A stretch of DNA of 64,000 nucleotides from Xylanibacillus composti (lineage in GTDB: Bacteria > Bacillota > Bacilli > Paenibacillales > K13), in contig NZ_BOVK01000051.1 in assembly GCF_018403685.1 (NCBI RefSeq), forward strand, positions 17,237 through 81,236, in the 5' to 3' direction. The position numbers and the translations under genes are program-made. Position 1 is the first letter of the stretch. Every line of letters starts with the position of its first letter. The notes under the pieces are model-generated. The model was not told the DNA's origin, searched no databases, and was given only the letters and a program-made list of their open reading frames with translations. This document shows, in pieces, positions 50,637-59,770 of this stretch.

Positions 50637-52288
50637 AACGCTACCACATCCTCTACAGTAACCGCATCTGGGCATATATGCCGGGCGATCCGATTCGCAG
50701 AGGTCGTATAAAAGCTGTTGCCCGAAAAGAACGTTCTTGTTGGATTCACCGTCACAATACTTCCATCGAAAAACAAGGCGCACACATCCGCATATCTCGC
50801 ACAGAACTCGATGTCGTGGGAAACCATGATCAGCGTCACACCTTTCTTCTGCAGTCTTTTTACGATATCGGCAAACCTGGCTTTGAAGAAGGCGTCCAGC
50901 CCTTTGGTCGGTTCGTCCAGCAGCATGATCTTCGGCTCCAACAGCAATATTTTGGCCAGCGCTGCCCGCTGCTGCTCCCCGCCGCTCAAATCATAAGGAT
51001 GCATGGAGAGCATGTGCTCCAGCTCGGTTAGCCTTACGGCCTCGTCGATTTTCTCCTTTTTTTCTTCTTCGCTCAGCTTCCTGTCCGACAACATCTCATT
51101 CAATTCCAGCTCCAACGTTTTTTCAACGAACATATGCTTGGGATTTTGCGGAAGCGCCGCTATCGTATCGGAGCTCCGGGCTTTTTTCGTTGCCCTTGCG
51201 ATGTCCTTGCCATTTACGAATATCTTTCCCCTGTATGGGACATGAATCCCGCTAATCAGCGACAGTGCCGTTGTTTTTCCCGTGCCGTTCCCCCCTACGA
51301 TGCAGTAAAACTCCCCTTCTCTTACTTCCAGCGACAAGTCCTTGATGATATCAACGGATCGCTTCTCATAGCGAAACCATACATCTTCAAGCTTGACGAT
51401 GATGTTCCCGTTCGGGGGGACGTTCTGTGTCACTGCCGGCACTCGTCTGCCCTCTTTACCCGCCACCTGCCGATCCAGCCAATCCCTGGCTTCGCTAATG
51501 GTAACCGGCAGCGCGCTGGTGCTCTCTGCGCCTGTTCCGATTTGCATGGCAGCGGGCATGGCAGCGAACATAGGATGACCCAATTGGTGCAGCTTCTCCC
51601 CAACGGCTCTTGGCGGGCCGCTGGCAATCATTCGGCCGTTGTCCATGACGACGAGACAATCAGAAATCGGAACGACTTCCTCCAAGCGATGCTCCGTCAT
51701 CACGATCGTCATGCCGAGTTCCCGGTTGATCTTCCTCAACATATCCAGAAATTCGTTGGCCGCTATAGGATCCAATTGAGAGGTAGGCTCATCCAGAATC
51801 AATACCGATGGCTGCATCGCCATAATCGACGCCAAATTCAGAATTTGCTTCTGTCCGCCTGAAAGCTCTGATGTTTTTTTGTAAAACCACGATTGAATGC
51901 CGAAAAAGCTTGCCATTTCCGCCACCCGCAGCCGGATCGTGCTCTGGTCGAGGCCGAGACTTTCCAGGCCGAAAGCGAGTTCATGCCAAACCTTGTCCGT
52001 AACCAGTTGATTGTCCGGACTTTGAAAGACAAACCCGATTTCAGAAGCCTGCCTGCGGTGATCGATCTGATCCAACCGCTCCCGGAAGAAATAAATGTCC
52101 CCTTCCCGCTGTCCAAAAGGCGTGTGCACGGTCTTCAAGTGCCTGAGCAGCGTGCTCTTCCCCGAGCCGGATCGGCCGCATATCGTGACGAAATCCCCGC
52201 GTCGAATAGCGAAGCTGACAGCATGCAGCGCCTTCCTGTTCATTTCGGGGTAACTGAAGCTTACATTCTCGATTCGATACGCTTCCAT
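50618..52288 (-). CDS. ECF transporter ATPase, two fused nucleotide-binding domains (EcfA1-EcfA2)
   Basis: 556 residues from ATG 52288 (MEAYRIENVSFSYPEM); GGGAGG 7 nt before. Domain 1 has Walker A GRSGSGKST, signature LSGGQKQILNLA and Walker B VLILDEPTS. After a linker (~260-290) domain 2 has GGNGTGKTTA, LSGGEQQRAALA and MLLDEPTKGLD. Most ECF modules use two separate ATPases; here both are one chain, as in YkoD. It energises EcfT and the S component. It overlaps the ecfT stop by 28 bp. The Q-loop and H-loop (MVSHD) are present, so both sites look active. Confidence 0.92.
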   Translation of the reverse strand: MEAYRIENVSFSYPEMNRKALHAVSFAIRRGDFVTICGRSGSGKSTLLRHLKTVHTPFGQREGDIYFFRERLDQIDHRRQASEIGFVFQSPDNQLVTDKVWHELAFGLESLGLDQSTIRLRVAEMASFFGIQSWFYKKTSELSGGQKQILNLASIMAMQPSVLILDEPTSQLDPIAANEFLDMLRKINRELGMTIVMTEHRLEEVVPISDCLVVMDNGRMIASGPPRAVGEKLHQLGHPMFAAMPAAMQIGTGAESTSALPVTISEARDWLDRQVAGKEGRRVPAVTQNVPPNGNIIVKLEDVWFRYEKRSVDIIKDLSLEVREGEFYCIVGGNGTGKTTALSLISGIHVPYRGKIFVNGKDIARATKKARSSDTIAALPQNPKHMFVEKTLELELNEMLSDRKLSEEEKKEKIDEAVRLTELEHMLSMHPYDLSGGEQQRAALAKILLLEPKIMLLDEPTKGLDAFFKARFADIVKRLQKKGVTLIMVSHDIEFCARYADVCALFFDGSIVTVNPTRTFFSGNSFYTTSANRIARHICPDAVTVEDVVALCRRNA

Positions 52289-53151
52289 TTCATTGCCTCC
52301 CGGATGTTCAATAGTACTGGGGTCATGCAAAGAGTCAAGTAGGCAGCATAGACGACAACACTAACAACCGTGACTTCTGCATGCTTAATCGACGGGAAAA
52401 ATCTTATCGTGTTCTCGCCCCTTACAGCGCCGACCATCACGACAAGACTCATCGCGATCAGGACAGTCAGTACCGCTTTGTCCCTCTTGTCAAAACGATA
52501 AAGAGAGTAGCTGGTTCTTCCAGGCAATCCGTATCCTCTTGATTTCATAGAATCGGCCGTTTCAACCGCATTTTCCAATGCCCATGTCGTCATAATCGAT
52601 AAAATCTTCAGGCCATTCCTTGCTCGTCTCGCGATATGGCCCTGACTTGCGTCTCTCCCTATAGACTTTTGGACGTTGGCGATTGCCTTGATTTGCTCGA
52701 TATACCTCGGAACAAAGCGAAGAACCATAGACAAAATCAGGGATAATGCCGGCATCGCCCTGCCGAATAAATAAATGAACTTGTCTGACGTCATCACAGC
52801 GTTATAGCAGGAGAACCAGAGAATGACCGTTACAAACATGACTGCAGCCGCAGCGCCATACAGGATGGACTCCAGCGTGACGGGATTCCCGGACTGCAGA
52901 TAAAACAATATGGTCACGCCTTGATGGTTGAACGCAGGGTTCAAAACAGCCATAAACAGCAGCAGCGGCAGCAAATAAAAGACGTTGAATTTGAACCCTC
53001 TCTTGCCTTTGATCATCGTGGAATACGCAAAAGCGCTCAGAAGAGCGATGCCCTGGAAGACAGGGTGCATGAAGAACATGCCGAACAGGATAACCGCCGC
53101 GAAAAAATACATCGTTACGATCGGATGAAGACGGGCAAAGCTGTCGGGCAT
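52261..53151 (-). CDS. ECF transporter T component (EcfT)
   Basis: 296 residues: the transmembrane coupling protein of an energy-coupling-factor importer. Membrane helices at 11-45, 58-75, 95-115 and at the C-terminus, and the coupling region RDASQGHIARRARNGLKILS... with the signature helix ALENAVETADSMKSRGYG (A-R-G type motif contacting the ATPase). The ATG at 53151 shares its A with the TGA of the upstream gene, so translation is coupled. It overlaps the ATPase gene downstream. Confidence 0.9.
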   Translation of the reverse strand: MPDSFARLHPIVTMYFFAAVILFGMFFMHPVFQGIALLSAFAYSTMIKGKRGFKFNVFYLLPLLLFMAVLNPAFNHQGVTILFYLQSGNPVTLESILYGAAAAVMFVTVILWFSCYNAVMTSDKFIYLFGRAMPALSLILSMVLRFVPRYIEQIKAIANVQKSIGRDASQGHIARRARNGLKILSIMTTWALENAVETADSMKSRGYGLPGRTSYSLYRFDKRDKAVLTVLIAMSLVVMVGAVRGENTIRFFPSIKHAEVTVVSVVVYAAYLTLCMTPVLLNIREAMKWKRIESRM

Positions 53152-54083
53152 CAGGACTCACCATCCCGGGAACCTGGCCATTCGTTGCCTATATCTCTTC
53201 CCAAATCACAGGTATAGATCCACTCAATCACATCGCCGTCCTGCAGCTGATAGCGGCTTGCTCCATAGTTCGGGAACCAATCATTTACTTTGTACATCCA
53301 GCCGCTCAATTCGCCGCAGTCGAATTCGTATATGTTCTGGATCCCTTCAATATAGTGGCTGTTGTAAACTGGCGTCATCGTGAATTCCATATGAATCTTG
53401 TTTTCTTTCATTTCTCTTTGCAACACATCGAATACGGATTCGCCCTCATAGAAGGTCACGGTCCGGGCCTCATAGATGACACCGTCTTCCGGCAGCACTT
53501 CGAGCTTGTCCTCATTGAACAAATGCAGATTATTCAAGATCGTTTTACACGTCACGGACAGTGTAGCCGTTAATGTCTTCTCCTCATTAATCTCGGCTTC
53601 TTGCCACTCGACTGGTTTGGGCCTGCCTTCGGGAACGGGATCGGTAAGGTATTTGTCCTTGCCGCCGTGGGTGTCCTGGTCTGCTGGATCAGCCTTCTCG
53701 CGCTCTCCCTGTTGGTCGTCCTTCTCCGCCATCGCTGCCGTCGATTGCACAGGTTCAGAAGCATGGACCTCATCAGCCTGCCTGCCCGCTTCATGGACAG
53801 CCGCATCTTCCGGCGCAATCTGCTCGCTTGACGTGCTGTCCCCTTGCTTGGCTCCCTCGATTTCCTCGACTTCCTGTTCAGGCTCGCTGCCGCGAGGGGA
53901 CAAATCCAGCGGCTGCTCCTGATGTCCAGCCGTTTCGTCCTGTGGCGCGACGCCCGATTCAAGCACGGAATTTTCGGATTCCAGCGGTACGACATCGTCA
54001 GTCCCGCTTAGAAAAAAAGAAATGGTCAGAACGCTCAGAAGTATACACCCATACAGGATTTTCTTGTATTTCACGCTGTTCAT
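53151..54083 (-). CDS. Exported DUF4430 protein with an acidic stalk
   Basis: 310 residues from ATG 54083 (MNSVKYKKILYGC). A signal or membrane-anchor helix (GCILLSVLTISFFLSG) with no clear lipobox is followed by ~130 residues of low-complexity Glu/Gln/Asp/Ser stalk and then one DUF4430 domain near residues 170-305, with TVTFYEGESVFDVLQREMKE and SGWMYKVNDWFPNYGASRY and QLQDGDVIEWIYT. DUF4430 is the beta-domain of transcobalamin and intrinsic factor. It probably holds corrinoid at the membrane surface and passes it to the ECF transporter. The ribosome site is weak; a perfect 12-bp hairpin lies just upstream. Confidence 0.87.
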   Translation of the reverse strand: MNSVKYKKILYGCILLSVLTISFFLSGTDDVVPLESENSVLESGVAPQDETAGHQEQPLDLSPRGSEPEQEVEEIEGAKQGDSTSSEQIAPEDAAVHEAGRQADEVHASEPVQSTAAMAEKDDQQGEREKADPADQDTHGGKDKYLTDPVPEGRPKPVEWQEAEINEEKTLTATLSVTCKTILNNLHLFNEDKLEVLPEDGVIYEARTVTFYEGESVFDVLQREMKENKIHMEFTMTPVYNSHYIEGIQNIYEFDCGELSGWMYKVNDWFPNYGASRYQLQDGDVIEWIYTCDLGRDIGNEWPGSRDGES

Positions 54084-54100
54084 CACCGCCATCATTTGAA

Positions 54101-54126
54101 AGAAGGGTGAAGCCCTTCACCCTTCT
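54101..54126 (-). other. Perfect 12-bp hairpin between the SLH-transcobalamin and DUF4430 genes
   Basis: AGAAGGGTGAAG and CTTCACCCTTCT are exact reverse complements around CC. It is 17 nt before the next start and 12 nt after the previous stop, without a good T-run. It may lower expression of the downstream genes or protect the upstream mRNA. Confidence 0.65.
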
Positions 54127-54138
54127 CCAGCATGTATT

Positions 54139-57100
54139 TTATTCCACGTCCGTCATCTCATAGAGACGATTCTCACCCTGAACGAATCGGTTATAAGCTA
54201 CAAGCGCATACATGGCTTGATCCGTAGCCATCGGATCGACTACGCCCGGCTCTGCGCCGCCATTCCCTATTTCGCCCGGCTTAACATGATAGAACCCTCC
54301 GCTGTCTACAGCGAAACTCATCAGAGCATCGATTGCCGAGCGGCCATTTTTCACAAATCTTGCATCCGTATGAGGATCAATGTTCAGCCCCGTAAGGGCC
54401 ACAATCACTTGCGCCGTGCTCTCCGAATTGACGGAACCCCAGCTTGCATATGCCCCGTCGCCATGCTGCGTCTTCGACAACCACTGGAGTCCGCGGTCTA
54501 CAGCTGCTTTCACGTCTTGGTTCGTTGGATAATATGGCGTCAGTGCCTGAATGGCCATCGCCGTTATATCCGCATCCGCTTCCTCCGGATTTTGTCCTAA
54601 CGCCCAGCCGCCGCCAGTTATTTCCCTTGCCAATATAAACGCAATCAGACGCTCTCTCGTTGTTTGTACCGCTACGCCTTCGACCTCAGGGATTTCATAA
54701 TTCCGGCTGTCCAATGCAAGCAGAGCAAAGATAGGGCCGTTAATTCCCTGAATCGTCAACGTGTTGAAATCAGCCAGAGGTTCTCGCAAATCATAACCGG
54801 CTACGTTCGTAATATCTTTCCCTAATGCGGTTAAGGCCAAAATCACTCTGTCATACTCCGTGTATTTCACACGATGAAGCTGCCCCGATTTTTCCGTCAA
54901 GGTCAGCTCCACGTTGGAGTAGTAGCGTTCGTAATATTCGGATGGAATCGGTTCTCCGGATCGGGCCAATCCCAGTACCGTCCATTCTCCACCAATGCTG
55001 CCTACCCCTGGTGCTGGTATAGTTTCCTGCATGAAAGCAGCCGTTTTCTCAATTTGCTGTTGGACCGCTTCCTGGATTCCGCTTTTCGTCCCTGCAGCTT
55101 CATTCTTACCGTCGTCGCGAGGCTTCTCCTGACTCGTTCTCTGCCCGCCCTCATAGTGATAGGCTCTCAAGGCCACGACAATCGCCATTTCTCTGGTAGC
55201 CTTCACTTTAGGGGTGAACTTCCGATCGGCATCGACCCGCATCATTTCCGCCTCGACCACGGTCTGCACGACAGATTGAGCCCATGATGAAACCTCATGC
55301 AAGTCGGCAATTTCCTCTTGCCCCCCGCCCGATTCAAGCTTTAAGGCCCGTTGAATCATGGCAGCCATTTCTTCGCGGCTGATTTCCCGGTGGGGGTAAA
55401 ACGCTTGATCGTACCCTGACGCCAACCCTTCTCTGTAAGCCGCTTGAATATATGGGTAGAACCAGTCGTTCTCTTGAACATCCGCAAATGAAACAGTCTG
55501 GTCTCCGTCCAGCTCGTAACCAAATACCGATACCAGCATTTTCGTAAATTCCGCTCTGGTGACATTCGCCTTCGGATTGATTTTGCTGTTCGAGCCTTCG
55601 ACGAACCGCAACTGCGTCGCTTCTTTCACCGCTTCGTACGCCCATGCGGAAATGAGGCCTGCATCCTCATATACATCTTCCAGCTGTATGTTTCCGGAAT
55701 CGCTCGCATCAGTCGCATACAGGACAAAGGTTGTAAGGAAATTGGTTCTGAGAATCAGGTCATTGCCAGAGACATAGGCGAACACTTGCTTCTCGCGATC
55801 CCGGGTTGCCTGTCTTCCCCTGTCCTCGCTGCTGTACAGAGGAATCGGGACAAACACATGATTCTCCAGGTAGCCTGCTTGAAGTCCTGCTTTCCCGTTC
55901 AGCGTAAGGGTAATCAGGTTGTCGAAGAAGACAGCTTCCTCCGAATTCCCCATGACAAAGGCGTCCACGAACCGACCCTTCTGTTCAGACACAATGGCGT
56001 TCACTGCGCTTGTCAACGCTTCATCCTGCTGATCCAATTGTGTAAATACTTCTATCTTCGCGCTTTCGGAAGCAAGCTTGGTCCCTTTATCGATCACGAG
56101 CAACTTGCTTTCTTCCTGCACCTTCAAGTTGGGAAGGCTATCCTTCAGCACTTCCAAATCCAGGAGAACCTTGGCAGATCTCTGCTTAGGCAGCTTAATG
56201 GTGATAGAGTCGGCACTCTTCAAGTTGTTGGTGAGGCTTACTACATAATCTTCGCTTATATTCTCCGGCACTTCGATGACCGGATGCTGGCCTCCTGCTG
56301 CCGCTCCGCCATACATGCCAGGAAACCCGGGATTTTTGGGTTCCTCCCACTTGCTATTGTCTTCTCCCAGATCTTCTCCAAGATTAGTTGTATAACGCCA
56401 CTGTACTACATCCCCATCTTTTAATTTATATTTGCTTGCTCCGTAACTTGGATAGACACCGTTGACATTATACATCCAGCCGCTTTCGCTGCCGTGGTCA
56501 AACTCGCCGTCACCCTCAATAGATTGGACATACACGCTGTCATATTGAGCAAAATACTCAAATTCATAGGCAATGCCGCGACGATCCATTTCTCTTTTTA
56601 GTACATCCCACACACTTTCACCGATATGGAATTCGACTCGTGTCGGATTTAACACATAACCCTTTTGAATAGTCAACTTGTCGATGGACAGGGTAACGTA
56701 GGCTTGGCTCGGTGGAATGACTCCGCCACCCGTACCACCGCCGGGACCGCCAGCAGAACCATCATCGGGATCGTCGCCAGAACCGTCGTCGGGTCCACCG
56801 CCAGATGGGCTTTGCGCGCTAGCCGAATAGACGATAAAGTCGGTGAAATGCTTGGTTTTTACGATTAAATGGTTTCCGCTGTCGTAGGCATATTCGGCCT
56901 TGCCGCTCCTCTCCCCGTCGGCGTCGCTTGCGAACTTCTCAATTAGTCTAAGCGTCCCATTCTCCATATAAGCCGCCGACTTGCCTTTTGCACCAAGGAA
57001 AGTAATGGTGACATAACGGTCAAACTGGATTCTTTCGTCGCCGCCCAGAGATATGATTTGTACAATCTCATCAAGCTTTTGGTCAGAGGGCAGCGATTGA

Positions 57101-59607
57101 CTCAGCTTGTCTGTCACTGCGGCATTGGCATGTTTGAACGTTAATAATTCAAGTGCAGCAGGATCGCCGCTTGTAATGGCGGCCCCTTTCGGAATTTCGG
57201 CAGCGACGTCCCCTTTCTCGACCTTTATTCCGGGCAAGCTGCTGTTTTTCGGCAGATCAACGGTGACCTTGGAACGATGCGCTGCAGGTATTTTTATAGT
57301 GATGTCCTTGCCGCTGTCCCCCGCTGCAACCGGGATGTTCACATCCCGGCTGTCCGCCGGTACTTCAAGCACCGGCTTGTCCCCTGCCGGCAGCGGAAGC
57401 TCTTCCGGTTGTCCAACCTGCACATGGTAGATTAACGTATATGTCACATCGGATTTGTTGCCGGCCGCGTCGGTTGCTTCCACTCGAATCGTGTTGGTGC
57501 CGACAAGTAGAACTGCGTAATACGAGCCGTCTGTTCCTGTCAAGATCTCGCCGTTGAGCATAACGGTAGGTTGGATGACAGGATCCACATTATCCGTAAC
57601 GCTCACCGTGAACAGCACTTCATTGCGGCTAAATACCTGCCCATCTTCTATTCCATGGATCAAAATCGTCGGAGCCGTTTCATCTTTTTCCTCCGGTTCT
57701 GATGGGACATCGGTCATGTCGTAAAGGCGGTTCTTCCCTTCGACAAATCGATCATAAGCAACAAGCGCATAAGTCCCCTGGTCGGTAGCCATGCCATCTA
57801 CGGAGCCTGATTTCACGTGCTTGAAGCCGCCTTCCGGCACGGCAAACTCCATCAGCGCGTCTAGAGCAGATCGGCCATTCTTCCTAAACCTTGGATCCTT
57901 GTGCGGGTCTATCTTCAATCCAGTCAAGGCAACAATGACCTGAGCCACACTTTCGCTGCTCTGCGATCCCCAAGCCCCATATCCGCCGTCTTCCAGCTGT
58001 GCGCTTGACAACCAGGCAACCGCCCGGTCAATGGCTGCTCTGACTTCGCCATCTGTTTCATAGTAGGGAGTCAGCCCCTGGATGGCCATGGACGTGATGT
58101 CCGGGTCCGGAACCGATCCCCACAGCGCCCATCCGCCGGCATTCGCTCCGCCTTTGTTGACTTCCCGATCCAGAATATATTGAATGAGCTTCTCCCTAGT
58201 CGTTTGCTCGGCTACGCCTTCCAGCACAGGCACGTCAAAGTTTTGGGAATCCAGGGCGATCAGCGCGAAGATTGGCCCGTTGATGCCTTGCCTGATCACA
58301 AATTGGTAATCGGCCAGCGCTTCTTTAATATCATACCCGGCAACATTGCTGACATCTTTCCCGATCGCCACAAGCCCCAGCATTAATCTCGAATGCTCTG
58401 ACCCTTTGTTGCGGTCGAGCTTGCCCGGGTGACTCGGATTGACCATCAATTGCTTGACGGCTTTCTCCACGTTCTCATAATAAAGGTCATAATATCCTTC
58501 CGGCACGGGATAATTCGCCCTGGCCAATGAGAGAATCGACCATTCGCCCCCTCCTGTGCCAAAGGTAGGGTTACGGACTGTTTGGACAAGGTAAGCCAGA
58601 TTTTTGTTCAGTTGTTCTTTCGGTGCAGCCGCTTGCGGGTCGCCTTCCTCCTCGGGATAGCTTATCGCAACCGTGTAAAGAGTTGCCCCCGAAGAACTGT
58701 TCATGCTCGGCCACAGCGGATCGCCCACACCAATGATAATTTGGCTGCCTTCTGCAACAGGAATCGCTTCGGTCCGCTTATAGCCGGATGACGAAGCATC
58801 ATAGGCATCCAAATAGACTCTAACTTGATAGTTCTTATTGGCTGCTGTTGGGGTTACCACAATTTCAGTGATCCCCTCATGGATATGTAGCGTATAAGTT
58901 GATTGTTCTCCGGAAAATTGCGGGGAAAGCTCGCCCGAATCAAAGAACAGCGATTTTAACGAAGTGTCCTGGTTATAAAAGGAGCCGCCAAGGTCCTCCC
59001 CATAGCCGTTAGTTGTATATAGGATGCTGATGATATCGCCATCTTCAATGCTCGTGGCACTGAAGCCCGCATTCGTAAACCAGTCATTCAGCGTGCCCAT
59101 CCAACCGGACATAGGGCCTCCGTCGAATGCCGCCAAACCATGAATGTTTGATATATAGCCGGCAGCTACTCCTTCGGCGGCGATGTTGTTTTCAGCCAAT
59201 GCTGTTTCCACAGCATCCATCATAGTAGCGCCGGCATGAATGTCCACCGGATACTGGTCCAGCAAGGTCCCTTCCCATGGCGCGCCGTCTGCGACCAAAT
59301 ATGTGCCATTCTCAATCGTCACATAGACCGTTCCGGCTTGCTCAATCTCCAGAGCCTCTGCCGTGAACAGATCGAATTCATCGAGATGTCCGGGGTCCTC
59401 CCCATAAACTTGTTCAGCTACAGTGGCTGCCTCATCTTGACTGAAAGACTCTGAATCGAGCTGTTCAGCTGCATGGACAGGATTTCCGCCAGCCTCGTAT
59501 CCGCCCTCATCCGCATAGCTGGCCAAGCCATAAAACATATTCATGATTAACGCTAAAATTAAAACTATGGACCCTATTCTATAAAATGCTTTGAAATCGT
59601 TTGACAT
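54139..59607 (-). CDS. SLH-anchored protein with two transcobalamin-like modules (1822 residues)
   Basis: Signal peptide 1-33. DUF4430 copy 1 at ~92-200 (GPMSGWMGTLNDWFTNAGF, EDGDIISILYT); cadherin-like beta-sandwich ~207-318; alpha/alpha-barrel 1 at ~330-632 (GGGEWSILSLARANYPVP; QGINGPIFALIALDS; DPDITSMAIQGLTPYY); Ig-like domain ~643-728; beta region ~740-930; Gly/Asp-rich linker 933-967; DUF4430 copy 2 at 968-1078 (SGWMYNVNGVYPSYGAS; KLKDGDVVQWRYT); a second beta region like the first, 1105-1300; three SLH repeats ~1309-1485; alpha/alpha-barrel 2 at ~1508-1820 (QGINGPIFALLALDS). The barrels and DUF4430 domains match the alpha and beta domains of intrinsic factor/transcobalamin, which close over cobalamin. 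SLH repeats hold it on the cell wall. First gene of the riboswitch operon; AGGAGG precedes the ATG. Cobalamin binding is inferred. Confidence 0.9.
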   Translation of the reverse strand: MSNDFKAFYRIGSIVLILALIMNMFYGLASYADEGGYEAGGNPVHAAEQLDSESFSQDEAATVAEQVYGEDPGHLDEFDLFTAEALEIEQAGTVYVTIENGTYLVADGAPWEGTLLDQYPVDIHAGATMMDAVETALAENNIAAEGVAAGYISNIHGLAAFDGGPMSGWMGTLNDWFTNAGFSATSIEDGDIISILYTTNGYGEDLGGSFYNQDTSLKSLFFDSGELSPQFSGEQSTYTLHIHEGITEIVVTPTAANKNYQVRVYLDAYDASSSGYKRTEAIPVAEGSQIIIGVGDPLWPSMNSSSGATLYTVAISYPEEEGDPQAAAPKEQLNKNLAYLVQTVRNPTFGTGGGEWSILSLARANYPVPEGYYDLYYENVEKAVKQLMVNPSHPGKLDRNKGSEHSRLMLGLVAIGKDVSNVAGYDIKEALADYQFVIRQGINGPIFALIALDSQNFDVPVLEGVAEQTTREKLIQYILDREVNKGGANAGGWALWGSVPDPDITSMAIQGLTPYYETDGEVRAAIDRAVAWLSSAQLEDGGYGAWGSQSSESVAQVIVALTGLKIDPHKDPRFRKNGRSALDALMEFAVPEGGFKHVKSGSVDGMATDQGTYALVAYDRFVEGKNRLYDMTDVPSEPEEKDETAPTILIHGIEDGQVFSRNEVLFTVSVTDNVDPVIQPTVMLNGEILTGTDGSYYAVLLVGTNTIRVEATDAAGNKSDVTYTLIYHVQVGQPEELPLPAGDKPVLEVPADSRDVNIPVAAGDSGKDITIKIPAAHRSKVTVDLPKNSSLPGIKVEKGDVAAEIPKGAAITSGDPAALELLTFKHANAAVTDKLSQSLPSDQKLDEIVQIISLGGDERIQFDRYVTITFLGAKGKSAAYMENGTLRLIEKFASDADGERSGKAEYAYDSGNHLIVKTKHFTDFIVYSASAQSPSGGGPDDGSGDDPDDGSAGGPGGGTGGGVIPPSQAYVTLSIDKLTIQKGYVLNPTRVEFHIGESVWDVLKREMDRRGIAYEFEYFAQYDSVYVQSIEGDGEFDHGSESGWMYNVNGVYPSYGASKYKLKDGDVVQWRYTTNLGEDLGEDNSKWEEPKNPGFPGMYGGAAAGGQHPVIEVPENISEDYVVSLTNNLKSADSITIKLPKQRSAKVLLDLEVLKDSLPNLKVQEESKLLVIDKGTKLASESAKIEVFTQLDQQDEALTSAVNAIVSEQKGRFVDAFVMGNSEEAVFFDNLITLTLNGKAGLQAGYLENHVFVPIPLYSSEDRGRQATRDREKQVFAYVSGNDLILRTNFLTTFVLYATDASDSGNIQLEDVYEDAGLISAWAYEAVKEATQLRFVEGSNSKINPKANVTRAEFTKMLVSVFGYELDGDQTVSFADVQENDWFYPYIQAAYREGLASGYDQAFYPHREISREEMAAMIQRALKLESGGGQEEIADLHEVSSWAQSVVQTVVEAEMMRVDADRKFTPKVKATREMAIVVALRAYHYEGGQRTSQEKPRDDGKNEAAGTKSGIQEAVQQQIEKTAAFMQETIPAPGVGSIGGEWTVLGLARSGEPIPSEYYERYYSNVELTLTEKSGQLHRVKYTEYDRVILALTALGKDITNVAGYDLREPLADFNTLTIQGINGPIFALLALDSRNYEIPEVEGVAVQTTRERLIAFILAREITGGGWALGQNPEEADADITAMAIQALTPYYPTNQDVKAAVDRGLQWLSKTQHGDGAYASWGSVNSESTAQVIVALTGLNIDPHTDARFVKNGRSAIDALMSFAVDSGGFYHVKPGEIGNGGAEPGVVDPMATDQAMYALVAYNRFVQGENRLYEMTDVE

Positions 59608-59659
59608 TGTTTTTTTGTCCTCCTGAATGATGAAAATTCACAAATCTTACGTGCAAAAT

Positions 59660-59688
59660 AAAAACACCTCTTAACATAAGTTAAGAGG
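59660..59688 (-). terminator. Riboswitch-controlled terminator
   Basis: CCTCTTAAC and GTTAAGAGG form a perfect 9-bp stem with a 4-nt loop and continue into TGTTTTTATTTTG on the minus strand. Lying between the cobalamin aptamer and the first gene, it is the natural expression platform: cobalamin-bound aptamer, terminator forms, operon off. Confidence 0.87.
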
Positions 59689-59728
59689 CATGAGAAAAAT
59701 ATGAAATCCGAAATCTCGCATTTTCCAT
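59681..59728 (-). CDS. Possible leader ORF inside the riboswitch expression platform
   Basis: Fifteen codons, MENARFRISYFSHAS, with GGAGAGG 7 nt upstream; the TAA stop falls in the 5' arm of the terminator. A ribosome finishing this ORF would sit on the terminator arm and could prevent its folding. It may be chance. Confidence 0.35.
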   Translation of the reverse strand: MENARFRISYFSHAS

Positions 59729-59770
59729 TCATTCACCTCTCCATCGTCCGTAGAGTTACTTGGTGTAGGC

